Of a DNA stretch of 56,265 bases, positions 29,276 through 38,159 are shown in pieces. The stretch is from Candidatus Glomeribacter gigasporarum BEG34. Lineage in GTDB: Bacteria > Pseudomonadota > Gammaproteobacteria > Burkholderiales > Burkholderiaceae. The notes below the pieces were generated by a model that did not search any database, was not told the origin of the DNA, and worked only from the letters and a program-made list of their open reading frames with translations. How positions within the stretch are numbered: position 1 is the first letter of the stretch; the number at the start of each line of letters is the position of its first letter. Made by a program: the position numbers and the translations under genes. The stretch lies in the NCBI RefSeq assembly GCF_000227585.1, contig NZ_CAFB01000041.1, forward strand, positions 1 through 56,265, given 5' to 3'.

Positions 29276-29824
29276 TCACAGAGTCGCGCCGCCAATATTC
29301 CGATTGCACGGGCACAATTCGCCCGTTTGCAGACCGTCGAGAATTCGCAATATTTCTTCAGGATTGCGTCCCACATTCAGGTTGTTCACCGACACATGTT
29401 GAATAACGTTGTCGGGATCGACAATAAACGTCGCGCGCAACGCAACCCGCGCTTTTTGATCGCGCACGCCGAGCTGGTCAATCAGGCTGCCTTGACCATC
29501 GCCGAACGCGTAATGATTCAGTTTGTCCAGATCTTTATGCGCGCGCCGCCATGCCAGTTTAACGAATTCATTATCGCTGCTGCCGCCGAGCAGAACGGCG
29601 CCACGCTCGGCAAAGGCGTTCGCCAGACGGCTGAATTCAACAATTTCAGTTGGGCAGACAAAGGTAAAATCCTTGGGGTAAAAATAAATAATCTTCCACT
29701 TTCCGGGAAAAGAGTGTTCCGTAATCGTTTCAAATGCAGACTGGCCGTTCTCTTCCGGTTGGTTAAACCCCGGCTTGGCTGCAGTGACGGTAAAGGCTTC
29801 CAGCGTATCTCCGACGGTTTTCAT
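29276..29824 (-). CDS. ahpC: AhpC-type peroxiredoxin
   Basis: 182 residues from ATG 29824, after TGGAG. Reduces hydrogen peroxide and organic peroxides. The peroxidatic cysteine is in DFTFVCPTEI, and the C-terminal GELCPCNRNIGG carries the resolving cysteines, as in the AhpC class that works with AhpD. The usual partner ahpD is not next to it; the downstream 90 bp hold nothing recognisable before the GNAT-like gene. A longer N-terminal reading frame is rejected because homology begins at MKTVGDTLEAF. Confidence 0.92.
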   Translation of the reverse strand: MKTVGDTLEAFTVTAAKPGFNQPEENGQSAFETITEHSFPGKWKIIYFYPKDFTFVCPTEIVEFSRLANAFAERGAVLLGGSSDNEFVKLAWRRAHKDLDKLNHYAFGDGQGSLIDQLGVRDQKARVALRATFIVDPDNVIQHVSVNNLNVGRNPEEILRILDGLQTGELCPCNRNIGGATL

Positions 29825-29998
29825 TTTGATGACTCCAGACAATATTAAACTTAAACACAGACTGTGCTTAGTATATGCGGATTCTGAAGATGAGATCGGT
29901 TTAACGGTCAAAGGCGCGGTGCGGACGGATGATGTCCGGGGCTTAGGGGCGGAGGCCGGGATGCGCGCTGGACGGATATGGGCGCTGCTGCTGCGCAG

Positions 29999-30565
29999 AT
30001 GAAATCATGCGTGCACATCATCGGCGGTCACTGGAAGCGGTCATTGCTGCCGGCGCCCTCGCTCTCCGGCGTGCGCCCGACTCCCGCGCGGGTGCGCGAG
30101 ACCGTGTTCAACTGGCTCGGACAGCGGCTGGAAGGATATACATGCGTTGATTTATTCGCCGGCAGCGGCGCGCTGGGATTTGAAGCCGCCTCGCGCGGCG
30201 CGGCGCGCGTCACGCTCGTCGAACGGCATCCGCGCCTCGTGCGGCAACTGCGCCAAACTCAGGCAAAGCTGGATGCCCGCGCCATTGAAATTGTACGCTC
30301 TGACGCGATGCAGTTTTTAACAGCGTGCGCGCCACAGCGTTTTGATATTGTCTTTGTTGATCCCCCCTTCAATTCAGCGCTGATTGAACGCGTATTGCCG
30401 CTTTGCCGCGCACGGGCGCGGCCGGAGGGCGTGATCTATATTGAATCGCCCAAGGCGCTCCGCCTGTTTGACGCCCACTGCTTCGGAGATTGGCGCATTG
30501 ACCGGCAAGGCAGGGCGGGGGCGGTGCATTATGCTTTGTTACGGCAAGAAGTGCGAAACTCCTAG
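29999..30565 (+). CDS. rsmD: 16S rRNA (guanine(966)-N2)-methyltransferase
   Basis: 188 residues. Rossmann-fold methyltransferase: [13 protein letters not shown] and [15 protein letters not shown] at the start, the SAM motif [18 protein letters not shown], and the catalytic VDPPF. It methylates G966 of 16S rRNA. Start ATG 29999 gives the conserved N-terminus; ATG 29978 is possible. coaD follows 2 bp later. ftsY and the M16 peptidase gene often found upstream are absent. Confidence 0.94.
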   Translation: MKSCVHIIGGHWKRSLLPAPSLSGVRPTPARVRETVFNWLGQRLEGYTCVDLFAGSGALGFEAASRGAARVTLVERHPRLVRQLRQTQAKLDARAIEIVRSDAMQFLTACAPQRFDIVFVDPPFNSALIERVLPLCRARARPEGVIYIESPKALRLFDAHCFGDWRIDRQGRAGAVHYALLRQEVRNS

Positions 30566-30567
30566 AG

Positions 30568-31071
30568 ATGATTACCGCAGTCTATCCAGGCACATTCGAT
30601 CCACTCACGCGCGGTCATGAAGACCTGGTCCGGCGCGCGGCTGGAATCTTTGAGACTTTGATTGTCGGAGTGGCGGATAGCCGCAGCAAAGGGCCTTTTT
30701 TTACGCTGGATGAACGCTTGGCCATCGCGCGCGAAGCGCTCGGGCACTATCCGAATGTCAGAATTGAAAGTTTTACCGGATTGCTCAGGGATTTTGTGCG
30801 CCGTCATCGGGCGCGCGTGGTGGTGCGCGGGTTGCGCGCCGTCTCGGATTTTGAGTATGAGTTTCAGATGGCGGGGATGAACCGTTCGCTGATGCCGGAT
30901 ATCGAGATGATGTTTATGACGCCTTCCGATCAGTATCAGTTCATCTCTGGCGCGATCGTGCGGGAAATCGCGCAAATGGGCGGCGATGTCAGCCCATTTG
31001 TATTGCCGGCGGTCGAGCGCTGGCTGGTTGAGAAAGTGGCGCGCACACGCCAGGAGCGCGCATGCAATTAA
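30568..31071 (+). CDS. coaD: Pantetheine-phosphate adenylyltransferase
   Basis: 167 residues. Fourth step of coenzyme A synthesis: ATP plus 4'-phosphopantetheine gives dephospho-CoA. The nucleotidyl-transferase motif is visible in [20 protein letters not shown], and [20 protein letters not shown] and [20 protein letters not shown] follow. It is translated right after rsmD and before the ferredoxin gene, as in Burkholderia. Confidence 0.97.
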   Translation: MITAVYPGTFDPLTRGHEDLVRRAAGIFETLIVGVADSRSKGPFFTLDERLAIAREALGHYPNVRIESFTGLLRDFVRRHRARVVVRGLRAVSDFEYEFQMAGMNRSLMPDIEMMFMTPSDQYQFISGAIVREIAQMGGDVSPFVLPAVERWLVEKVARTRQERACN

Positions 31072-31088
31072 AACGCGCAGAGGCTCTA

Positions 31089-31159
31089 GAGCATTTTTCA
31101 GTGAGATTGCATAAGGAGCGAGCGCAAAGCGACGCCGTGCAAGCCACTGAAAAATGCTC
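31089..31159. repeat. RepB copy 7 (71 bp)
   Basis: GAGCATTTTTCAGTG on the left and CACTGAAAAATGCTC on the right pair perfectly over 15 bp, with TA on both sides (31087-31088, 31160-31161). The CAGTG/CACTG pair differs from CAGCG/CGCTG copies, another matched change. It ends 13 bp before the ferredoxin start. Confidence 0.9.
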
Positions 31160-31162
31160 TAA

Positions 31163-31182
31163 ATGGCACTAAATGGCACTAA
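31163..31182 (+). repeat. 10-bp tandem duplication at the ferredoxin start
   Basis: AAATGGCACT occurs twice in a row (31161-31170 and 31171-31180), duplicating the start codon. The first ATG (31163) is out of frame by one base and opens a 10-codon frame ending at TGA 31193-31195; the second (31173) is the real start. Confidence 0.75.
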
Positions 31183-31439
31183 AAATTACCGATGAATGTA
31201 TCAATTGCGATGTCTGCGAGCCGGTTTGCCCCAATCAAGCCATCTCGATGGGTATCGACATTTATGTGATTGATCCGATGCGCTGCACCGAATGCGCGGG
31301 CCATTTTGATCAGCCACAGTGCCAGCAGGTCTGTCCGGTTGAGTGCATCCCGCTGGACCCGGATCATCTGGAGTCCAGCGAACAGCTCTGGAAAAAATAC
31401 CGGCGCTTGAGCGCTTCCAAAGAGAAGAAAATGCCATAA
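31173..31439 (+). CDS. YfhL-type 2[4Fe-4S] ferredoxin
   Basis: 88 residues. Two iron-sulfur motifs: CINCDVCEPVCPNQA at the N-terminus and CTECAGHFDQPQCQQVCPVEC later, where the longer spacing in the second cluster is typical of the YfhL/alvin family. It carries low-potential electrons; the partner is not known from the sequence. coaD followed by this ferredoxin is conserved in Burkholderia. Start ATG 31173 gives MALKITDEC. Confidence 0.93.
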   Translation: MALKITDECINCDVCEPVCPNQAISMGIDIYVIDPMRCTECAGHFDQPQCQQVCPVECIPLDPDHLESSEQLWKKYRRLSASKEKKMP

Positions 31440-31577
31440 CGCCCTTTTGTGCGCATTCCTGCGCTTGCCCGGCGCTGTTTTTCCTTCACCCTATTTTTCA
31501 GTTCATTACCTGATGTCAAGCGGATTTGATTAGCACATAATGCAAGCGGTTTTTCTACGCCTTTATGGATAAAGCTT

Positions 31578-33410
31578 ATGTTGATCACACGATTCGGTGG
31601 CTGCTTGCGCAAGTGCTTGATTGCGCTACTCATGATGACTATGGCGGGCTGCGACACTGGCGCGCAAGGCCCGGCGGGCGCTCAAGGTCCTAAAGGCGCT
31701 CAAGGCGCAACCGGCCCGCAAGGCCCTAAGGGAAATAAAGGAGATCAGGGAAATAAGGGAGATCAGGGGCCTGAAGGCCCCCAAGGCCCCGGGGGAGCGC
31801 CCGGGCCGGGTCAGCCTGCGCCTGGTACGCCGCCGCCTGCGCAGGTCAGCGTTTCAGGCCGTATTACCTATGATCGGGTGCCAGAAGTTGAGCGGCCCGA
31901 GGTCAAGCTCGACTATACACGAACAACGCGCCAGCCAGCGCGCGGGGTGCCGGTCGAGGCGGTTGGTGCGGGAGATAGTCTGAAGGATACGGTGCTCGTG
32001 CAGACGGTCACCGACGAGGACGGCAACTACATGCTGCAAGTGCCTTCGATGACATCGATGAAGCTGCGTGTTCCCGCGCAATTAAAAGGCACGACTCAAG
32101 AGGGCGCAAGCTGGGATTTTGCGGTGCGCAATAATGTGACGGAGGAATATAAAGCCGATCCAAAAACCGCGCCTTTATATGGGATGGAAGGCCGTGTATT
32201 CAATAGCGGCGCAGCGGATAGCGTCCGGGATTTGAATGCCGCCTCCGGCTGGGGCGGCGCGCACTATTCCGCACCGCGTACCGCGGCGCCGTTTGCGATT
32301 CTGGATACGATCTATAAGGGAATGCAGCGCATTCTCAGAATCGATCCAAAATTTAAATTCGAGCCGCTGCCTATTTTTTGGAGTACGGACAACCGGCCTA
32401 CAGACGGCGACAAGGCAATAGGCGAAATTGGCACCAGCCATGTCGCGGGAGGCAAGGAAATGTATATCCTTGGCAAGGAAGATGTCGATATCGATGAATA
32501 TGATGAAGGTGTAATGCTGCATGAATGGGGACACTATTTCGAGCATTTTGCGGGGCGTGCCGATAGCATTGGCGGGTCTCATGGGGGTGGAGACAATTTG
32601 GACATGCGCCTCGCATTTGGCGAAGGATTTGGAAACGCCTTTTCAAGCATGTTGAGAGATGATCCGCGGTATTTTGATATTAGCGGCCCGCGGCAAGCCC
32701 AAGGCATGGTATTTGATGTATCGAAGCTGAAGGAGCCAAATGCTTGGTATGGTGAAGCGGCAGTGCAATATGCCCTTTATCAGCTTTATTTGGCGCGTAG
32801 CATTGGCTTGCCCAAAATCTATGAAACGCTGGTGAGCGATGAATATAAGAAGGGGTCGGCATTTACCAGCATGTTTTCATTCGCGACTGAGTTACGCAAA
32901 CGGCTTGATGCAACAGGCCGAGCCAGTCTGGACCAGGTTCTGTCTCAACTCAATATGGTCAGAGGCGGTCATCTGGATGCGTATGGGACGAATCAAACGA
33001 CCCTGCCGCCCGGTATCGATGAAGCCGATAGAGACTTGGTCTTACCCATTTATACCTCTTTGGCACTCAATGCAGCACGCCCCCGCACCGTTTGCGCAAC
33101 TAAAAAGCTGGACAAGGACAAGGACAGTTTAAATAAATTATCCAACCGCCGGCATCTGCGTTTTACTATTCCGAACCCCGGTAATTATGTGTTCACGTTT
33201 ACAAATAATGCAGACAATACAGTGCGGCCCCGGTTTTCGGCATATAAGCAAGGCAAATCCCTTATAGAAGGAGTATGGATACCGCCGCTGGGCAGACCTT
33301 TGCCAGTCGAGATCAAGGAGGCTGGAGACTACGTTGCCGAAGTGACGCAATATCAGTGGGCGGAAACGGATAACCAAGACAAATGCTTCGGCATTACCTT
33401 AACCCAATGA
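31578..33410 (+). CDS. Collagen-like zinc-metalloprotease lipoprotein
   Basis: 610 residues. A signal peptide (about 1-24) leads to a lipobox cysteine at position 25 (TMAGC), so the protein is probably lipid-anchored. Residues 28-78 are about 17 collagen-like Gly-X-Y triplets (GAQGPAGAQGPKG..., GNKGDQGNKGDQG), then a Pro-rich linker and a beta-type domain (VSVSGRITYD, DEDGNYMLQVPS). The middle has a zinc-protease motif HEWGH (315-319) with a likely third ligand E349 in FGEGFGNAF. The C-terminal part looks beta-rich. Such a stalk-plus-protease layout suggests a surface enzyme. Family beyond the HExxH motif is not recognised. It is followed by a secreted partner gene 1 bp later. Confidence 0.8.
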   Translation: MLITRFGGCLRKCLIALLMMTMAGCDTGAQGPAGAQGPKGAQGATGPQGPKGNKGDQGNKGDQGPEGPQGPGGAPGPGQPAPGTPPPAQVSVSGRITYDRVPEVERPEVKLDYTRTTRQPARGVPVEAVGAGDSLKDTVLVQTVTDEDGNYMLQVPSMTSMKLRVPAQLKGTTQEGASWDFAVRNNVTEEYKADPKTAPLYGMEGRVFNSGAADSVRDLNAASGWGGAHYSAPRTAAPFAILDTIYKGMQRILRIDPKFKFEPLPIFWSTDNRPTDGDKAIGEIGTSHVAGGKEMYILGKEDVDIDEYDEGVMLHEWGHYFEHFAGRADSIGGSHGGGDNLDMRLAFGEGFGNAFSSMLRDDPRYFDISGPRQAQGMVFDVSKLKEPNAWYGEAAVQYALYQLYLARSIGLPKIYETLVSDEYKKGSAFTSMFSFATELRKRLDATGRASLDQVLSQLNMVRGGHLDAYGTNQTTLPPGIDEADRDLVLPIYTSLALNAARPRTVCATKKLDKDKDSLNKLSNRRHLRFTIPNPGNYVFTFTNNADNTVRPRFSAYKQGKSLIEGVWIPPLGRPLPVEIKEAGDYVAEVTQYQWAETDNQDKCFGITLTQ

Positions 33411-33411
33411 G

Positions 33412-33915
33412 ATGGATATGAGGCGCTCTATGAAACGGAAACTGAAAGCGGTGGCCATGTTGATTGCATGTATCAGCGGGTATACGCCGTTGACGATGGC
33501 TACCAAAATGCATGCGCCGGTGGACGTTCGCGCCCTGTCCGGCGGCCGTCTGCAGAAGGCAGGGACAACCGCGCTTGAGCTGGAATTTAAAGCGCCGCGC
33601 GGCGCGCAGGCGCTGGACGTGATGTACACTGTGGATGAAGGTGAGGGTTTAGCTCTGGAGTCTTCGGACAAGGTGAAGTTGGTGACGCAAGGAAGCGGCA
33701 GAGTGAAAGATACGGTCCGGCTGCGCGCGCTGCGTCCTGGGCGGCTTTATCTGAATGTCTTCATGACGATGAACGATCAAGGTCGCGTCGTATCGATTCC
33801 AGTTCAGATTGGTCCGGAGACGCAGCAGGTACAGCGCTCGGCGATGGGCGTTCGGGCCGCCGATTCAAAAGGTCGAGCGATAGAGATTCTGCCCGCGCAG
33901 GAGACTTCACGCTGA
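33412..33915 (+). CDS. Secreted protein of unknown function, partner of the collagen-like protease
   Basis: 167 residues. N-terminal signal: a basic start (MKRKLK) and hydrophobic stretch AVAMLIACISGYTPL. The mature part is beta-strand-like (TTALELEFKAPRGAQALDVM, PGRLYLNVFMTMNDQGRVVS, IPVQIG), as in small periplasmic or surface domains. No family recognised. It begins 1 bp after the protease gene and overlaps the pdxJ start, so the three genes form one transcription unit. Confidence 0.65.
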   Translation: MDMRRSMKRKLKAVAMLIACISGYTPLTMATKMHAPVDVRALSGGRLQKAGTTALELEFKAPRGAQALDVMYTVDEGEGLALESSDKVKLVTQGSGRVKDTVRLRALRPGRLYLNVFMTMNDQGRVVSIPVQIGPETQQVQRSAMGVRAADSKGRAIEILPAQETSR

Positions 33916-34718
33916 CAAAGCTGTCTGTCAACATCAACAAGATTGCCCTGCTGCGCAATTCGCGGGGGCAGAATTTCCCGGATGTTTGTGCATTCGCCGT
34001 GCGTTGCCTGAGCCTGGGCGCGCATGGGATCACGCTGCATCCGCGTCAGGATCAAAGGCATGCCCGTTACCGGGATGTGGAGGCGCTGCAGGCGGTGTGT
34101 GAGGAGCAGGGCGGCGAATTGAATGTGGAAGGCTATCCTTCGCCGGAGTTTCTGGCAGTGGTCAAGCGCGTGCGCCCTAGCCAATGCACCTTGGTGCCAG
34201 ACCGTCCGGACCAACTGACCTCAGATCATGGATGGAATCTAAGAAAGGAATCAGAGCGCCTGCGGAAAGTCATTGGAGAATTAAAGGCGTGCGGCATTCG
34301 GGTGAGTCTGTTCATCGATCATGATGAACCGGAAATTGGAATTGCCAGGGAAATGGGCGCGGACAGGATCGAGCTCTATACAGGGCCCTATGCCCAATAT
34401 GATGGGACTGCGCACGGTGACGCGCTTTTCAATGGTTTTCTCCAGGCTGCAAAGACGGCCCGTCAAGCCGGCCTTGGAGTCAACGCCGGACATGATTTAA
34501 ATTTACAAAATCTTTCGCGCTTTCTGGAAATTCCAGGCATTCTAGAGGTGTCGATTGGTCATGCCCTGATTGTTGAATGTATTTACTTCGGGGTTGAGCA
34601 TGTCATTCGTCAATATCTCGATATAGTCTCCGTGCACAAACGGAACCACATGTGTAGTACAGTCGCGCATCCGTCTGAATTGAATGGACGGATGCGCGAT
34701 TTTTGTTTGCGCCAGTGA
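33912..34718 (+). CDS. pdxJ: Pyridoxine 5'-phosphate synthase, atypical, probable CTG start
   Basis: 268 residues if translation starts at CTG 33912. PdxJ condenses 1-deoxyxylulose-5-phosphate with aminoacetone-phosphate in vitamin B6 synthesis. Homology begins with KLSVNINKIALLRNSRGQNF, which lies upstream of the first GTG (33999), so the gene must start earlier. CTG 33912 overlaps the previous stop (CTGA) and has GGAG 9 bp upstream; no ATG, GTG or TTG is available. LNVEGYPSPEFLAVVKRVRP and LVPDRPDQLTSDHGW recall the Bacteroidetes-type PdxJ rather than the Burkholderia one, so transfer is likely. VNAGHDLNLQN and EVSIGHALI hold the active-site histidines. The last ~25 codons run through a terminator hairpin. 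Confidence 0.85.
   Translation: MTKLSVNINKIALLRNSRGQNFPDVCAFAVRCLSLGAHGITLHPRQDQRHARYRDVEALQAVCEEQGGELNVEGYPSPEFLAVVKRVRPSQCTLVPDRPDQLTSDHGWNLRKESERLRKVIGELKACGIRVSLFIDHDEPEIGIAREMGADRIELYTGPYAQYDGTAHGDALFNGFLQAAKTARQAGLGVNAGHDLNLQNLSRFLEIPGILEVSIGHALIVECIYFGVEHVIRQYLDIVSVHKRNHMCSTVAHPSELNGRMRDFCLRQ
34663..34704 (+). terminator. Rho-independent terminator within the 3' end of pdxJ
   Basis: Perfect 13-bp stem TCGCGCATCCGTC / GACGGATGCGCGA with an 11-base loop, followed by TTTTTG. It ends the collagen-protease/pdxJ transcription unit. It lies inside the pdxJ reading frame, which stops 14 bp after it. Confidence 0.85.
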
Positions 34719-34723
34719 CCGCG

Positions 34724-35431
34724 CTAGCACAACGCTTCTTGTGCCAATTGCTCCGGGGAAATGTGGCGTACATCGGTTCCCTTGACGATATAAATCGTAA
34801 ATTCAGCCAGATTCGTTGCGTGGTCGCCAATCCGTTCAATCGCTTTTGCGGCGGATAGATAATCCAGACCCGTCGAAATCATTTGCGTATCTTCTTTCAT
34901 ATAAGTGATGAGCGTGCGCACAAAGGCGTGAAATGCCTCATTGATCACACAATCGTCGCGCACAATCTGCGCTGTCGCCGCTGTGTCCAGATGCATAAAG
35001 GATTCCAGCGCGCGATGCAGCATCGATATGGCCATTGCACCCGCCTGTTTTAATGCGGAGCCATCCATGAGATGCGGCTGGGCACCCGCCTGTGTCAGCC
35101 GTTGCGTGCATACGGCGATTTTCTCGGCTTCGTCTCCGACGCGCTCAAGATCGGTGATGATTTTGGAAATCGCCATCAGCAACCGCAGATCCCGCGCTGC
35201 GGGCTGACGCCGGACAATGATATTGCTGCATTCCTGATCGATGTCAATTTCCAGTGTATTGATGCGTTGTTCATTCCTCATTACGCGCTGCGCAGCCTGT
35301 GCATCCAGATGGTTCAGTGCATCCATTGCATCTGTGACCTGCATTTTGACCAGACGGCCCATTTCAAGCATCTGCGCGCAGACGGATTCCAGATCGGCGT
35401 CGAATTGGCTGGAGAGGTGTTTGTCGATCAT
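34724..35431 (-). CDS. phoU: Phosphate signalling protein PhoU
   Basis: 235 residues, two three-helix bundles with metal-binding E/D segments (MAISKIITDLERVGDEAEKI and AAKAIERIGDHATNLAEF). PhoU links the Pst transporter to the PhoR/PhoB system. It is the last gene of the pst operon here. phoB and phoR, which follow it in Burkholderia, are missing; instead the pdxJ unit converges on it. Confidence 0.96.
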   Translation of the reverse strand: MIDKHLSSQFDADLESVCAQMLEMGRLVKMQVTDAMDALNHLDAQAAQRVMRNEQRINTLEIDIDQECSNIIVRRQPAARDLRLLMAISKIITDLERVGDEAEKIAVCTQRLTQAGAQPHLMDGSALKQAGAMAISMLHRALESFMHLDTAATAQIVRDDCVINEAFHAFVRTLITYMKEDTQMISTGLDYLSAAKAIERIGDHATNLAEFTIYIVKGTDVRHISPEQLAQEALC

Positions 35432-35441
35432 GGCAGGATTT

Positions 35442-36227
35442 CTAGCCGAAGCGGCCGGTAATATAATTCTCAGTTTCCTGATGCGCCGGCTTCATAAAAA
35501 GCTGCTGGGTTTCGCCAAACTCAACCAGTTCGCCAAGATATAGATAAGCCGTATAGTCTGAGCAGCGGGCCGCCTGCTGCAAATTGTGGGTCACGATCAC
35601 GACGGTGTACTCATGCCCCAGTTCAGAGATTAACTCTTCTATCCGTCCGGTAGAAATCGGGTCAAGCGCTGAGCATGGCTCATCCAGCAGGAGCACTTCC
35701 GGACGAATCGCGATGGCGCGCGCAATACATAGCCGCTGTTGCTGGCCGCCCGACAGACAGATACCGCTCTGACGCAGTGTGTTCTTCACCTCATTCCACA
35801 ATGCCGCCTTGGTGAGCGCCCATTCGACGCGCGCGTCCATCTCCGCGCCTGAGAGGCGTTCAAACAATTTCATGCCAAACGCGATATTGTCGTACACCGA
35901 CATCGGAAACGGGGTTGGCTTCTGAAAAACCATCCCAATCCGCGCCCGCAACAAGGCAATATCCTGTTTGGGGTCTAGCAGGTTTTCCCCATCCATCCAG
36001 ATCTCGCCTTCGGCGCGCTGTTCGGGGTAGAGCGTATACATTTTGTTGAAGGTGCGCAGCAGCGTGGATTTACCGCATCCTGAAGGGCCGATAAAAGCAG
36101 TGATTTTGCGCTCTGGAATGCTCAACTCGATATTCTTGAGCGCCTGCGTGCGCCCATAATAAAAATTGAGACGCCGCACCTGCAGCTTTGCTTTGACGGA
36201 TGAAATCGCATGATCTTGAGCGCGCAT
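35442..36227 (-). CDS. pstB: Phosphate ABC transporter ATP-binding protein
   Basis: 261 residues. Walker [10 protein letters not shown], the PstB-specific [20 protein letters not shown], the ABC signature LSGGQQQR and Walker [12 protein letters not shown]. It powers high-affinity phosphate uptake with PstSCA. It starts 1 bp after the pstA stop. Confidence 0.97.
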   Translation of the reverse strand: MRAQDHAISSVKAKLQVRRLNFYYGRTQALKNIELSIPERKITAFIGPSGCGKSTLLRTFNKMYTLYPEQRAEGEIWMDGENLLDPKQDIALLRARIGMVFQKPTPFPMSVYDNIAFGMKLFERLSGAEMDARVEWALTKAALWNEVKNTLRQSGICLSGGQQQRLCIARAIAIRPEVLLLDEPCSALDPISTGRIEELISELGHEYTVVIVTHNLQQAARCSDYTAYLYLGELVEFGETQQLFMKPAHQETENYITGRFG

Positions 36228-36228
36228 T

Positions 36229-37188
36229 TCAAGTATCCGTTTTCTTTCTAAATGCTAAGCGGGCGAGCGTATTCAAGCCCAGAATGAAGAGCGTCATCAG
36301 TAGTACGCCGGCCCACGCAAGCTTTTGCCATTGCGCGTAGGGACTCATCGCAAACTGGAAGATCGTCACGGGCAGCGTTGCCATCGGCTGGCGCAGATCG
36401 GCGCTGAAAAAATGGTTGGATAACACTGTGAACAACAGCGGCGCGGTTTCTCCGGAAATGCGCGCAACTGATAGCAAGCATCCGGTCACAATGCCGCTGG
36501 CTGCGGCTTTAAGCGCAATTGCGCCGATCATTTTCCACTTCGGCGCGCCCAGTGCAAACGCGGCTTCGCGCAATGCGTCGGGCACCAGCCTGAGCATATT
36601 TTCGGTAGTGCGCACAATCATCGGGATTTGCAGAATCGCAAGCGCGATTGCGCCCGCCCAGCCGCTGAAATGTTGAAATGGCGCAACAAAGAGCGCGTAC
36701 ACAAACAGACCGATCACAATCGACGGCGCGCTGAGCAGAATATCGTTGATAAAGCGCACGCTTTCCGCCAGCCGGCTGCGGCGCCCATATTCAGCCAGAT
36801 AAACGCTCGCCAGAATACCCAGCGGCGCGCTGATCGCTGTTGCCAGTCCGGTGAGCATCAGACTTCCGGCGATGGCATTGACCAGTCCGCCCCCGTCTGC
36901 ATTTGGAGGCGGCGTGCTTGCGGTCAACAATGACGCAGACCATCCGCTGATCCCCTGTTGGATCGCGGTGATCAATATCCACGCGAGCCATAGCAGGCCG
37001 AATGCCATCGCTGCCCAAGACAGGGCGAGCGCAATGGTATTGCGCCAGCGCCGCGCGCGCACGCGCGCATTAGAGCATTTTTCAGCGGTTTGCACTGTGT
37101 CGCTTCGCGCTCGCCGTATTGCGCATACTGTCTTCGCGCTTGCTCCTTGTGCAAGCTCGCTGCAAAATGCTCTAGGGCCTGTGCTCAT
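36229..37188 (-). CDS. pstA: Phosphate ABC transporter permease PstA with repeat-encoded N-terminal insert
   Basis: 319 residues. Inner-membrane permease with about six membrane segments and the EAA-type loop ([18 protein letters not shown]). The start overlaps the pstC stop (ATGA at 37185-37188). After the first five residues (MSTGP) the frame enters RepB copy 8, which adds exactly 102 bp, i.e. residues 6-39; normal sequence resumes at [11 protein letters not shown]. Removing it joins P5 to N40 with the TA target restored (CCT AAT). The insert precedes the first membrane segment, so it would lie in the cytoplasm and may be harmless. Confidence 0.94.
   Translation of the reverse strand: MSTGPRAFCSELAQGASAKTVCAIRRARSDTVQTAEKCSNARVRARRWRNTIALALSWAAMAFGLLWLAWILITAIQQGISGWSASLLTASTPPPNADGGGLVNAIAGSLMLTGLATAISAPLGILASVYLAEYGRRSRLAESVRFINDILLSAPSIVIGLFVYALFVAPFQHFSGWAGAIALAILQIPMIVRTTENMLRLVPDALREAAFALGAPKWKMIGAIALKAAASGIVTGCLLSVARISGETAPLLFTVLSNHFFSADLRQPMATLPVTIFQFAMSPYAQWQKLAWAGVLLMTLFILGLNTLARLAFRKKTDT
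37073..37172. repeat. RepB copy 8 (100 bp) inside pstA, in frame
   Basis: GAGCATTTTTCAGCGG on the left, GCTGCAAAATGCTC on the right, TA on both sides (37071-37072, 37173-37174). The inside holds the GCCGTATT-GCGCATACTGTCTTCGCGCTTGC module. Element plus 2-bp target copy is 102 bp (34 codons) without a stop in the pstA frame. Confidence 0.92.
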
Positions 37189-38156
37189 CGCGCATTGCGG
37201 CGCGCCATCCGCGCCGTCATCATTTTCGAGAAAGCCAGCACGGCCAGGGTAATTAAAAAGAGCATCAGCCCAAGCGTCATCAATGCCGAGGTATGGAGTC
37301 CAGAACCCGCTTCAGCGAATTCATTGGCCAGCATCGATGTGATGCTATTTCCGGGGGAGAAAAGCGAGAGATCGTTCAGTGCATTGCTATTGCCAATCAC
37401 AAAGGTCACGGCCATGGTTTCGCCTAGCGCGCGTCCGAGTCCGAGAATAACGCCTCCCATTACGCCGGACTGGGTATAGGGCAGGACGACATAGCGCATC
37501 ACTTCCCAGGTGGTGCAGCCGATCCCATACGCCGATTCCTTAAGCATGACTGGCGTGAGTGCAAATACTTCACACATCACGGATGCGATATAGGGGATGA
37601 TCATGATCGCCAGAATGATGCCAGCGCACAGCAAACCGATGCCAATTGGCGGTCCCTGAAACAGGAGACCGATCAATGGGAGCGGCCCCAGAAATTGGCC
37701 AAGTGGCTGTTGAATATACTCGGCAAAGACGGGGGCAAATACCATCAAACCCCACATCCCGTAGACAATCGATGGAATGGCCGCCAGCAGTTCAATGGCA
37801 GCGCCCAGCGGACGGCGCAGCCATGCAGGCGAGAGTTCAGTCAAGAAAAATGCGATGCCAAAACTGATGGGCGCTGCAATCCATAAAGCAATGAGGGCGG
37901 TAATGAGGGTGCCGTAAATCGGCGCCAGTGCGCCGAAAGCATCAGAAGGCGGATCCCAGCGATGACTCCATAAAAATTCCGCGCCAAAAGCGTGGATCAC
38001 CGGCCATGACTCCGCCAGCAACGAGACGATCAGCCCGCCGAATAAAAACAGAATGATCGATGCCGCCAGTCGCGCTGCAGCGGCAAGGACAAGGTCGCCG
38101 ATAGGATGGGATGAGGAGCGCAATGCGCTGAATGCCGTGCGGCCAGGTTCTGGCAT
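37185..38156 (-). CDS. pstC: Phosphate ABC transporter permease PstC
   Basis: 323 residues. Six predicted membrane segments; conserved [38 protein letters not shown] and [19 protein letters not shown]. Forms the channel with PstA. It lies 3 bp downstream of pstS and overlaps pstA by ATGA. Confidence 0.97.
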   Translation of the reverse strand: MPEPGRTAFSALRSSSHPIGDLVLAAAARLAASIILFLFGGLIVSLLAESWPVIHAFGAEFLWSHRWDPPSDAFGALAPIYGTLITALIALWIAAPISFGIAFFLTELSPAWLRRPLGAAIELLAAIPSIVYGMWGLMVFAPVFAEYIQQPLGQFLGPLPLIGLLFQGPPIGIGLLCAGIILAIMIIPYIASVMCEVFALTPVMLKESAYGIGCTTWEVMRYVVLPYTQSGVMGGVILGLGRALGETMAVTFVIGNSNALNDLSLFSPGNSITSMLANEFAEAGSGLHTSALMTLGLMLFLITLAVLAFSKMMTARMARRNAR

Positions 38157-38159
38157 GCT

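Noticed and set aside
31440-31577. Terminator after the ferredoxin gene (GCGC...GCGC then TGTTTTT)
   Set aside because: The stem is only about 4-5 bp with mismatches; not convincing.
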